DNA of 64,000 nucleotides. It comes from Thereva unica. Taxonomy: Eukaryota; Arthropoda; Insecta; Diptera; Therevidae. The notes under the pieces are model-generated. The model was not told the origin of the DNA. It saw nothing but the letters and a program-made list of their open reading frames with translations, and did no database searches. How positions within the stretch are numbered: the first letter of the stretch is position 1; each line of letters begins with the position of its first letter. The stretch covers positions 237,543,143-237,607,142 of the forward strand of contig OX465281.1 in assembly GCA_949987705.1 (NCBI GenBank). The letters are read 5' to 3'. The position numbers were made by a program, and so were the translations under genes. Shown here in pieces: positions 25,901-37,900 of the stretch.

Positions 25901-28900
25901 TACGCCATTTAGAAGATTTTCGTCTTTAAGGATGTTTTTGATTGTCGGTGGGATATATAATGTCTTATGTAATCTGGATTGGATTTTCACCTGTTGAATT
26001 ATATATTTAAGGAAATTGTAAATTAAGAGGTGTAGAATTTAAATTGACTGTAAAGAAGCAGTTAAGATTGACAATCATAATTTAATGCAATCTTAACATA
26101 TGTATATAAACTGTTTTTGTAATAAGAAAATGTTTGTAAAATTCTTCCTAAATATTACTTAGTAAATCTACAAAAAAATGTCGATTAACTTTATCGGAAT
26201 GGCTCTCCATTCGCGAGTATGCTCTGTTGACGTTTTGGCTGTTTTCCTGGAAAAACGTTTCGTTTTGACTAAAGGGTCGTCCATTGATTACGTGAGGCGT
26301 TTAGGGGGAGGAGTCTAGTTGAATCTCATCCAATCTCATGAAGGGAGAGGGGGGTCTCGGCAAACATCACGCAATATATTTTTCAAGAAAAACAGTGTAA
26401 AATTGCGAGAAAACTGGGTTAAATTAAGTAAAACATGTTTCTCTACTAAAGACCCCCATGCATTTACAGGCCGCCGGTAGGCAGTGGCTTTTCAGTCCAG
26501 GCCGGCCGGCACGGCCCGATGAAGACTTAGTGATGATGTGTAGGGACATCGTCCTACTACTCACCTATTACTTGACTGCAAAAGACTGTGCACAAAAGCA
26601 TAGCCTACTTGCATCAAGTAATATAAAAAATAGAAAACAATAAATTAATTAATGAGTTGTCAACAAAGGTTTTTGACGTTAAAAAACGATATCCGACTCC
26701 CTAGGAAAGGGAAAAGAAAAAGGAAAAAAGAAAAAAGAAAAAAAGAAGAAAGAAAAAAAGAAAAGGAAATTATTCAAGACTGAGATAAACTTGCAGTTAG
26801 GTTCAATATTGCTCAAAAAAAGCAAGAAAGGACAAAGATAAGCGTTTTGTTTACCATTATATTCAAAAATTAATTATATATAAATATATAAATATATTCA
26901 ACACATAATATATTCAAAAAATTAATTATATATAAATATATTCAACACATAATATATTCAAAATTAATTATATATACATAAATATATTCAACACATAAAT
27001 ATATGTATTCAAAAATTAATTATATATAAATATATTTAACACCTATTTAAAATATTTAATAATTGATTAATGTCCATAGAATTTTTGAAAAAGATTTCGT
27101 GTTTGTGTATTGGAATTTGAATATTTGTTTGTATATCAGTTTTCGGTTGAGTTCAAAGACAAAACTTATTTTCTTGGCTTATTTCGTCATTTCACTATTC
27201 TAAATGGAAAGACAGAACCTTTTAGATAATTCTTTTGTTGTGGATCTAGAAGAATCATTGGCCAGCCTGGAGGAGGGGCTGCCGGGTCGACGTAGGGTTC
27301 GGGCAGAAGTTGACGTAGCCTCAACGGCTAGATTCAATCTGCCCGAATTCCATCAGAGCGACCCGGCAGTCTGGTTCTACCAGGCTGAGGCCCAATTCTC
27401 GTTGAATGGGGTCTCATCAGACAAATCGAAGTTATCCCACATTGTGTCCGCTCTTCCGACAGAGGCGGCCAAGATACTCTTGCATGCCTTTCCGGACCTC
27501 AGCTCTGCCAGCTATACTGAGGCTAAGAGGCGGTTGCTGGAACGATATGGTTTATCGACCAGGAACCGCCTCGAGCAGCTGTTGGCGGCGCATGAGCCCG
27601 GAGACCGCAAGCCCTCAGATTTCCTGAGGGGATTGCAAAGTCTGGCAGGGGACTGTCTAGGGGATGGCGAAGAGCTCATCAAGGGTCTTTGGGAGCGCAG
27701 GTTACCCAGAGACATCCAGGTGGTGCTTGCAGCATCCGCTGACCAGTCCCTAGGGCAACTGTCGAAACTGGCGGATACAGTGTGGGAGATCACTGCCCGT
27801 TCAGCCCCCGCTCAGGTGTCTGAGGTGAGAAACTCGTCGTCCCTGGAGCGGGCCGTGCAGTCTCTCCAACGCGAAGTGCAGCAATTGCGAGCACTTGTGT
27901 TGGAGGGAGGGCAAGGCCAAGGCCAGGAGTCGGCGAGATGGTCTGCTGGTCCACGGCAATGGGGCCGATCACCGTCCCGTCAGCCAAAGGCGCCATCAGC
28001 GGGGACCAGTAACTCCACCAAACAAGGGGCCATACCCAAATCTTCATCAGCACAAGCGCTCCCGGGGACGCTCTGCTACTACCACTATCGCTACGGCAGT
28101 GGGGCAGAGCGGTGCACCCCACCGTGTGCCTTCAAGGGTCCTGGCTCTACAGCCAAAAAGGACCGGAAGATGAAGGGGGGCCGTCATCCAAAAAATTAAA
28201 TTGGCGGGGAGTCGCCACATCCGCGGGCGTCTCTCAGCAGAGACGCTCGTGCAGATTATTTGTCCGCGACCAGCACAACCAGCTTGATTTTTTAATCGAT
28301 TCTGGCGCGGACATATCATTAGTTCCGAAGCACACGTTTAGGGTACAAACAACATGCCCTAATTTGCTTCTGCGGGCCGCAAATGGATCCACGATCCAAA
28401 CTTTTGGCGCGAAGTTGCTGGAACTGAACCTAGGTCTTCGCCGACGGTTCATCCACAACTTCATCATAGCCAACACCAACAAAGCTATACTCGGTGCGGA
28501 CTTTCTCACAAAGTTCGAGCTCATTCTCGATTTTAAACATCGAGAATTAGTAGACTCACAGACCAGTCTGCGGACTGATGTCTGTACTACTAGTGAGTAT
28601 ATACTCGAGAGCTTTGAATGCCAACATCTTGGCAAATATAAAGTATTGTTAATGAAGTACGCTTCATTAACACAACCACCAAATTTTAACCTACCGGTTA
28701 AACACAATGTGCAACACCACATTGTTACTAATGGGCAATTACCTTTCGTTACCGCTCGTAGACTTCATCCTGAGAAGCTCAAGGTGGCGAAATTGGAGTT
28801 TGAACATATGGTTCAACTAGGGATTTGTCGACCATCGTCGTCTCCCGCAGCATCTCCACTTCATCTGGTCCCTAAACGGGATACAAATGATTGGAGGCCA

Positions 28901-31900
28901 TGCGGCGACTACCGTCGCCTTAATGCAGTCACAGTGCCGGATAGATATCCAATCCCGCACATTCACAATTTTTCTGTGAACCTTCACGGATGCACGATAT
29001 TTTCGAAGGTGGATTTGGTACGTGCGTATCATAACATCCCCATTGCACAAGAAGACGTGCATAAGACTGCCATAATAACACCTTTTGGTTTGTTTGAGTT
29101 TACTCGCATGCCATTTGGGTTAAGAAATGCAGCCCAGTCATTTCAAAGATTTATGAACGAAGTCACAAGAGACTTAGACTTCGTTTATGTCTATCTAGAC
29201 GATATACTTATCGCTAGTAAATCCGAGGATGAGCATCTCACTCACCTCGAATTACTGTTTAAACGCCTTGATAATTTTGGTTTAACAATAAAATTATCAA
29301 AATGCGTTTTTGGGGTCAGTGAGATCAACTTTTTGGGACATAGTATCGGCAAGGACGGAATCCTTCCATCACCCGAACGAGTCCAAGCAATTAGTGATCT
29401 CACAACTCCAACAACAGTTAAACAAATTCAAAAATTTGTAGGAATGGTGAACTTTTATCACCGATTTATTCCTAAACTAGCACAACTGCTAGTACCGATC
29501 AATGAACACTTGAGGGAACTCCTCAATTGTTCATCAACAACCAAAAATAAGGAACAACTTCCTTGGCCCGCAGAATGCCAACAAGCATTCCTCGACGTGA
29601 AAGCCGCAATGGCTGCAGCAGTGATGCTGATACACCCACTAGAGGATGCTAAATATAGCGTCACAACTGACGCTTCCGATTTTGCTATCGGAGCTGTGCT
29701 GGAACAATTTAACGGTCACAGATGGCAACCATTAGCTTTCTTTTCTAAGAAGCTATCATCTGCTGAACGAAATTATTCTGCATTTGATCGCGAACTACTC
29801 GCAATCTTCGCAGCAATAAAACATTTTCGGTACTTTGTTGAAGGAAGAAATTTTGTGGTCTACACTGACCACAAACCTTTAATACATGCCCTTCACACAA
29901 AAACCGAAAGATCTCCCCGCCAAACAAGACACCTGAGCCTAATTTCCCAGTTCACAACAGACATCAGACATGTCTCTGGGAAACAAAACGTTGTCGCAGA
30001 TTATTTATCTCGCTCATTAGCGGCTGACAACGTTGACACAATCACCTTCGATTTGCCACATCTGGCGAAGGCACAAGAAGGTGACAAAGAGTTACAACGA
30101 CTCCAAGAGCATCCCAGTAGTAGCTCGAAGGTAAAACTAATACTCACACCAATTCCTTTCACAACTCATGAAGTTTGGTGTGAGATTAGCACGGGTACAT
30201 TACGCCCATACATACCTTCATCATTAAGAAAATTAGCATTCAATGCTGAACATAGCTTGTCGCATCCAGGCATACGTGCCACAAGGCAAGCTATTACTAA
30301 AAAATATTTTTGGCCAGCGATCAATAAAGACTGTAACAACTGGTCTAGATCCTGCATAGGTTGCCAAAAATCTAAAGTTTCGAGACATACCAAATCTCCA
30401 CATGAAGCTTTTAACCCACCAAATAATAGATTTGAACATATCCATATGGATATTGTTGGACCATTGCCCCCATCTCGAGGATATTCATACATCCTAACAA
30501 TCGTAGACCGATTTACGAGATGGCCGGAAGCATATCCAATTCGAGACATCTCTGCTACTACGGTGGCCAAACATTTTGTCACCGAGTACGTCCCAAGATT
30601 TGGCGCACCACTTGAAATTACAACAGATCAAGGGTCGCAATTTGAATCGAAACTATTCAATGAAGTCACAAGACTTCTAGGTACGCATAGGATACGTACC
30701 ACCGCCTACCATCCACAAGCAAATGGGATGGTAGAGCGATTCCATAGACAACTGAAAGCGGCCTTAATGGCAAGGGACAACACTACTCATTGGAGTGAGG
30801 ATTTGCCCTTTGTTTTATTAGGTATTCGCTCAGCAATTAAAGCCGATTTACAATGCTCACCAGCAGAGCTTGTCTATGGACAGAATCTGAGGCTTCCCAA
30901 TTCAATTTCCATCCCAACGGATGAGAACCCAATAGAGCACTCAGAATTTCTAACACGTCTTCGCACACACATGAAAGGTCTGTCGGCGACACAGCCCCGA
31001 CAGTCAGTGCAGAATGATGTGTACGTGCCGAACGCCTTAGAGAACGCGGAGTACGTCTTCATACGTACTGATCGCGTCCGACGGCCTTTTGAAACACCAT
31101 ACGAAGGGCCATTCAAAGTAATCAAAAGATTACGTAAACATTTCGTCGTAAACATAAATGACACAAATAAGTCGATAACTATCGATCGACTGAAACCTGC
31201 TTTTGAGTGTGACCGAGACGTTGAAGCAGCATCAATGCGCTCGGTACACTTCATGTAACGCTACGCTGGGAGGGGAGTATGTAGGGACATCGTCCTACTA
31301 CTCACCTATTACTTGACTGCAAAAGACTGTGCACAAAAGCATAGCCTACTTGCATCAAGTAATATAAAAAATAGAAAACAATAAATTAATTAATGAGTTG
31401 TCAACAAAGGTTTTTGACGTTAAAAAACGATATAAAAATAAATAGTTATATATAAAATAAAAGCTGTGTATAATATAAAATATAAATAAGATAAACATAT
31501 GTATATGTGAATAAAAGTTTAATATAAATAAATGATAAAATATATTGTGTAAAAGTAGTGTTCAATAAATAGACTTTTCTCGTTGTGCCGACTCCGCACA
31601 CAACACAATAGATGATACTTCAGGTATCCGCCTGACAGGCCGTGGCATGCAGGTGAAGCCATGATTCCCTACAGACACACAGGAGAAGACGTCAGCTTAG
31701 CATAGCAGGTCTAGTGCAAAAATGTTAATTGCCTCAACGAAAACTTCAATGCCCCAGACTCCAGCCGTGAAGACCAGCGAACAAGCGCAAGGTCGAATAA
31801 CCGAAAAAATTGCCTCACGTAATTTGTGGACAACCCCTATCATGCAATCATTCTGAAGCATTTAAAGGAGGATTGTGCGGAGGTAGGACATCAGCTTGCC

Positions 31901-34900
31901 CGACAATTGATTGGCGATTGACACCAATTTGTATATTATCAGAGTTACTAGGGCTGTTATAATGCTCATAAAGAAGCAGATGACTATTTTCTATTTCTAA
32001 ATGTGCAAGACCAAGACAAGCCAAGACGGTTGAGAATGTCCAGCTCATCAAGCATAGGCAGTCATAAACTAATTTATAGTTAGTCCTATGATGGCGAGGC
32101 CAGGACCGGATCCCGGTTGTAGAGCCGTTAAAGAAGAAGAAGAAGTCCTATGAGAGTTTATTGTTCTAATTACCACTTGGCTGTCGGACATGGTAAAATT
32201 TCGCTTGATAGCGCAGATTTCTCTTAAATTTTCATAGCTTGAAAGCCACTAGGTAGGGCGCGTAAGTTAAACGTTAAACTATTAAACGACAGTTTATTCC
32301 GAATAGCGACATTCCCGTTTGTCTCTCTGTATGTGGAGCCACCCATGCACTATACGTGTCCACCCTGTAGTATCATAGGGAAAACCCAGGAAAGCCTCTA
32401 TAGTACATCTATTCTTGGAACTAAACTTTTTTGGGATTCTCGTGGGCATGCAATGTTCCCTTTTAGAATTAATAGCAGATATCTCTACTTAAAGATGAGC
32501 GATACCAACTGCCGCCGACGATGTATGAATAGCCCTGGTGACTTTTTTTTGGAAATAAAATCTATTTAATATTTTTGAAATTTAAACAAATTTTTATTAG
32601 TAAGAAACTACGCACCACACACTTAACATACAACAAACTGACAACTAGCGAGCTTGTTTCTCTTGTGTTTCGGTAGTCTTTAAATATAATAATCCAAAAG
32701 CCGATTGTACATAGCGAAAATGTTATACGCGTGGCCTTTATATGCCCGTAGCATGCCCATGTGTACAGCTCAGTACTCGGTCATTTAAATTTTTTGGTCG
32801 TTTGGCCGTCCTGTCCGTATATATTCTCGTTAAAAATGTTTAGAAACTCTACGGCCATTACATGTCCCTTAAAAACCCAAGCGGCCGGTGTTCGCCCGTT
32901 GTAAAGCCATGTAATGAAAAATGAGGTCTATACGGTAATTTCAAGAAACAACCATCCCCAAAGGCAAATCCAAGAAAGGTGACGTTCCAATGTATTGTGG
33001 AAGTTTGATAAATTCTGACCAACTATCGGCCAACCAAATAATCATCAGAAAATGTTTTTTCTATGTTAAAACTATATGCTAAGAAAACTCAAGTACAAAG
33101 AATGTACTCCCAGTCCATCATGTCAGGCTGCAATATCTGATATGACTTGTCGTCGTTTAGTTGGATCGTAAATATTCCATAAGCTTTTTATTGATTATTG
33201 TATTCATAATTTTAGGATATAATATAAACATGTAATTGATATTGGGCGTTGGTTGTAAGGTTCCTCTTTTTGGAATGAGCTGAATTTCAGGAACCTTGTT
33301 AAACTCCGAAAAAGTATGACAAGGCAAACAGTTTGCGAAAAGGTTTAATCAAAATTGAGGCAAATTTCTAGGGACCATTGGGAATATAAATGTATTATCA
33401 GGGGCCCATGAACTTATTAACGTTAAGTTCTGCGAAATGACCATAAACTTTCTGAATTCTGAAGAAAATCCCGTTCATTAAGTGGAAGTTAATACATATT
33501 CAGAGACGATTGGGGCATGGCAATATCGGATAAGGAATAATTCAAGGGAACAGAAATGTTAATAAATCGGCCTTTGATTTGCTTTATGTTATAATCTCTT
33601 CCTTGTAAATACAAGGAAGCTGTTGTGGATAATGTGAAATTCTTCTTAATGGAAGTCTACAAGGACCAAAAGTTTTTTAATGGTACCATTGAAAATCTTA
33701 CTTCTGAACATCTTGCCAAATGATCAATAAGCTTTCCGGCAAATTTCTAGGAATGTATTACAAATTAATGTATGCCCAACGAATTGCCTAATTCGAAGAA
33801 GGTCTGACCTTCTTTATTTCATATATTTTCGATTGAAACTTCTATTTAGCATAGATTTTATAGACTTTATAGAAAGATATTCTTTGCAGTGGAGAATGGA
33901 GTGAATACGATGATTTCGAATTACTTCGAGGAACATATTGTCGTTTGTGAATCCACGAATTGACAGAAATACATATTTACGGGCGTGTAGGGACATCGTC
34001 CCACTACTCACTAATTACTTGACTGCAAAAGACTTTGCCATAAAGCATAGCCTACTTGCATCAAGTAATATAAAAAATAGGAAAACAATGAATTAAATTA
34101 AATTAATTAATGAGTTGTCATAAAAAGGCTTTGACGTAAAGAAGAGTAAAATAAACAGCGGTGTTTACTTAAAATCGTTTAGAATAAAAAAGAGTAATAC
34201 CCTAGACACACACAGGCTGAAATTAAGTATTTTGCTAATTTCAACTTCGAAATCCGGGAAAAACGACCGATTTGGCCTGAAATCTAGTTGGCGAAATTAC
34301 ATAAAAAATACATAATAATCGCTCGAAATCTACTCAAATTTCGCTCTTTACTTAGAACAGAGACACCTATTAAAAAAAGTAAAGCAAAAAATATTATTTT
34401 TTGTGACAGCTGATACTATTGACATTCCATTTTTCCGTTGAAATTTAAAAAAAAAATTAAAAAAGCCGATAAAGTTCTTGTTTTTTTATCAAGAGTGCTG
34501 ATTTTTGAGTTTCCCTTTTACTACTGAAAAAAGGTATGGAATACATCAAGCTTATACATTCACATACATCGAGTTTTTATCTGCTTTTTTAATTCAGATG
34601 AGTTTATCGAAAATGAATTCTAGCGGAGCCGGCTCTACAAAAAGAGCCTATAAAAGAAGATGCAGCTGGAATGAAACGACGGAAAATTCATTAATTTCAA
34701 TTTGGCAGGATCGTTTTGATGACCTTCGTCGCCAACGAGAAAATAATCATACATATTTACAAAGAAATGGCAAACCAGTTAACAGAAAAAAGTGGAATTC
34801 AGTACACGGACAATGATATCTCTGTTAAAATTCATAACTTAAGCGGACGTTTCAGGTCGTGCATTTTTATTACATTTAATTCATTCGAATTAAGCATTAC

Positions 34901-37900
34901 TTTTATATGAAGTGCCGAGAAGAAAAAGGGGACTGGTTCGTCTCCATCGAGGTGGCGTCTGTATCCTATTTTGAGCGAATTTCTTGGATCAATGTTAATG
35001 AATAATCTGGATACCGTTGTATCACAGAGTTTTGAAATGTTGAATCAAGATGATGCTGTTCAATGTGACAACCAAGATTTGGTTCTAAAATGACGATCAA
35101 GAGAATGTTCAAGAGGCTCTCCACAATTAAGAACATACTCGTGTCGTCACTGATGAAAATGTAGAATAGCTGATGCAAATAGAAGGTGCAAGAACCAGCA
35201 ATACAAGAACACCAGATAGAGAATCAGCATCAAGCAATCATCATAATCTGCATCAAAGAGGAGAAAAATTCGTTTGGAAGTTATACAGGAGTCAATTCTA
35301 GACGAAATAAAAGAGAGCAACGCTATAATGAGGGAGGAAATGAAGAATGCAAATGAAATTTCCCAACAAAGTTTGGAGCTCGACAGAGACAGAAATAATT
35401 TCCTGAAGGACTTTTTAAATTCATCCAATCAATTGACATCCAAAATTCTTGAACTTATAATCAATAAATGAATATTAGTTTTAGTTATGTTTTTCAGTTT
35501 TATTATGGGTGATCTTTTATTAAACAATTAAAGCAATGTGAAGACAATGTTTTCACTCAGTAACCACTAAAGTTTACAAAATGTCGAGCGAGAGTATTTC
35601 TTATGAAATTTCCATCGATATTATCATCTCCAATTGTTGTTGCTGTTGTTGGTTGTTCCCTGGGTGCTGTGGTTGTTTGTTGAGGTTCATCCACCCAACT
35701 TCGGAAAATATAATCTTTCTCTGCTATGAGGAAATTGTGTAATACACAACATGCCTGTACAATTGAATAGGTCAAGTCAAAAACCATCCAAGTGAAGGTT
35801 TCAAAACTTTTGGGAAATTGAAAAAAACTTAATAATTTTGACTCATTTTAAAATTTCCAAAAAAAATTGCTAGAAAGTCTCCATTATAACTGTTTGTTAT
35901 TTATTACGTATAAATAAGCGTTTCGTTGTTGTTTTGACCAAAATATAAATTTTTGAATATTAAAATCTTGGCTAGTTTTTGACTTGAGTCCTCACTTGGC
36001 TGGTTTTAGATTTGAGGTTTGAAAATTTGGCTGGTATTTGCCTTGAGCTTGTCCCTACCCAGAAAAAATGAAGGAAAAATACACGTGTAAAACTGAGTTT
36101 TGTTATACTTTTATTCAAAATAATAAAGTTACAAAATAAAACTTAAACTTTTTTCCTGAACTCAGCTACAACTGAAGGTTCTGCAAAGGTGGCGTGACAT
36201 TGGTTGTCAAAAGGTGGTCGCCACAGACTCAACAAAAACTATGACCAAACAAGAAAATAAATAACTCTTCTAAAAAGAAACCTTTTTGGCAGATGGTACT
36301 TTGCAGTTCCAGCAATTACTCTTGCCATATCACGGCAAGAAGTATCCAAGTATCTTGACTTGGCTGCTTCTTGCCTTAGCACAATATTTGGTCGCCTTGT
36401 AGAACCCATTTAGGAATACAAACAGGTCTTCTTTTTGCTTGCACATTGTGTGTCATGCATTAAACAATAAAAAAATGCAAAAAAACGTTTTTCGAAAAAA
36501 TGGTGACTTGGTTGGTTTTTGACTTGACCTATTCAATTATGTTTACATTCTCTATAATAACAACACATGCACATTCATTTTGCCACTTTACAAAAATAAC
36601 CAAATTGAAATTAGTTAAACTGTCAAAATCTCTGTGTGTCACTTTTGTAATTTCAACTCGAAATTAAAATAAATGCTACTAGATTTCAATCTCTGTATGT
36701 CTACGGTATAAAATAAACAGCGGTGTTTACTTAGAATTGTGTAGACTAAAATAAGATAATTTTTATGTACGATTGTGAAGTGAAATAGTTAAAAATAAAA
36801 CTTATAATATACAGTGTTAAAAGTAGTTGTTTTTATTGTGCCACTACGCACATAACACTACAGGCGTAAACACAAGATTTAATGAAAGATAACTATTCCT
36901 GTCGTTTTTTCGCTTGTAGTGGACACACAACTACCAAAACGTACATTCAGGCATTCACACTCAACAATAAATAATTTCATTACGCTAAAATTCGGCGAGG
37001 GCCTTCTTGCAGTTCAATATTCTAATGGCCTTTTCGCGGGACAGTGTTACTTGGCTCGTACGTCGCAGCATTCGTCGAATCGCGCGGTTGGCTGGCCTGT
37101 GGCGACTAAATAATCGAGGTGCTACTATGCTACTTTCTGGCGTTTGCATAAAAATTTTGTGCTGCATTTAGCCATATCTTAAGGCTCCTTTTCACACACA
37201 GATCGACGGCAGGCTGTGGCCTGAAGGTTTTGAGGCCTTGAGGCCAAGTGTTACCACACACCTCCCCGGCGACCAACTGGATGGGGACTGAAGTCCAAGA
37301 AAACTGTCAAAAATCTTTATGTATGTGGGAATTTGTCGTCAGGTTGTGCCTAAAGATCCGGGATTTTTGTAACACTTGAATTTTTGTAAGAAGAGGTCGA
37401 CTTGAACAACTTATGTGCTTCAACCACAGAACTTCTATTCAGTCTCAAGCCGTGAATTTACGGTACGAATTCAGGCAGTATCCACTCGAAACTGAAAGTA
37501 AGGCGCGAAAACCATTTACACTCACGTTCGCGGGTGTTCATGGCGTGAGTCTGGAGCCGCCTTAAGGCACAAACAGATTGGCGCGGAGGTGGTGATGGCA
37601 ACCGCCTGCGAGAGAATTTTCCACACTTTTATTTTCTCCGTGCCGCATTGTGTCAGTAAATATGTTTCGTGTATTTTAAAGTTTTTTCCAGTCACCAATC
37701 TGTTTGTGCCTTTAAAGTTTTCGTTGAAGCCATGAATATTTTTGCACTTGAATTAACAACCTGCTATCCTAAACTGTCCTATGGAATCATGGCGTCACCT
37801 CTATGCCACGGCCTGTCAGGCAGATACCTTAAATCTTCATCACTCAGTCAGACTGAGTATTGTGTGGCCTTCATCGGGGCGCACCTGTCGAGCTGGCCTG

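Larger units (their letters stand above)
26539..31610 (+). mobile_element. Ty3/gypsy LTR retrotransposon, CsRn1-type, coding frames open
   Basis: The element has a 5' LTR remnant (26539 to about 26692), a leader with tandem repeats, gag (27204-28199), pol in the -1 frame (to 31258), a polypurine run GGGAGGGGAG before the 3' LTR, and a complete 3' LTR (31280-31610). GATG flanks it at 26535-26538 and 31611-31614. The first 154 bases of the two LTRs are identical, so the insertion is young. The 5' LTR end and the primer-binding site have been replaced by purine-rich sequence. The clade is inferred from the C-x3-H-x8-C-x3-C gag motif and the pol motifs. Confidence 0.93.
26274..31668 (+). repeat. 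Dispersed repeat family C, copy 1, split by the gypsy element
   Basis: The left part, 26274-26538, starts GGGTCGTCCATTGATTACGT. The right part, 31611-31668, ends AAGCCATGATTCC. Copy 2 at 37783-38066 on the other strand carries the two parts joined, with a single GATG at the insertion point. The segment includes ACAGGCCGCCGG and GACAGGCCGTGGCAT and has no open frame. Confidence 0.8.
34198..36708 (+). mobile_element. PIF/Harbinger-type DNA transposon, defective
   Basis: The ends are TACCCTAGACACACACAGG and, reversed, TACCGTAGACATACAGAG. TAA stands on both sides (34195-34197 and 36709-36711). It carries the remains of the two Harbinger proteins in opposite orientation: a Myb/MADF-like DNA-binding protein on the plus strand and the last part of the DDE transposase on the minus strand. 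The body of the transposase is missing, and a second element sits where it should begin. Confidence 0.85.
33986..36862 (+). mobile_element. Solo LTR related to the gypsy element, split by a Harbinger-type insertion
   Basis: The left part starts TGTAGGGACATCGTCC and follows the LTR at 31280 for about 150 bases with scattered differences. The right part ends GTGCCACTACGCACATAACACTACA-like, matching the LTR end. GGCG flanks both sides (33982-33985 and 36863-36866), so this is a single recombined LTR. Near the break a 45-base word with AACAGCGGTGTTTACTTA is present on both sides of the inserted element, which suggests an LTR subfamily with a tandem duplication. Confidence 0.85.

Noticed and set aside
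28234..28722. A 162-codon minus-strand frame inside the gypsy element
   Set aside because: It is antisense to the protease region of pol; the same holds for the minus-strand frames at 30166-30582 and 30874-31254.
37180..37562. A larger inverted-repeat element around the MITE at 37565 (AAGGCTCC versus GGAGCCGCCTT)
   Set aside because: The supposed arms share only about eight bases before diverging, and no target duplication was found.
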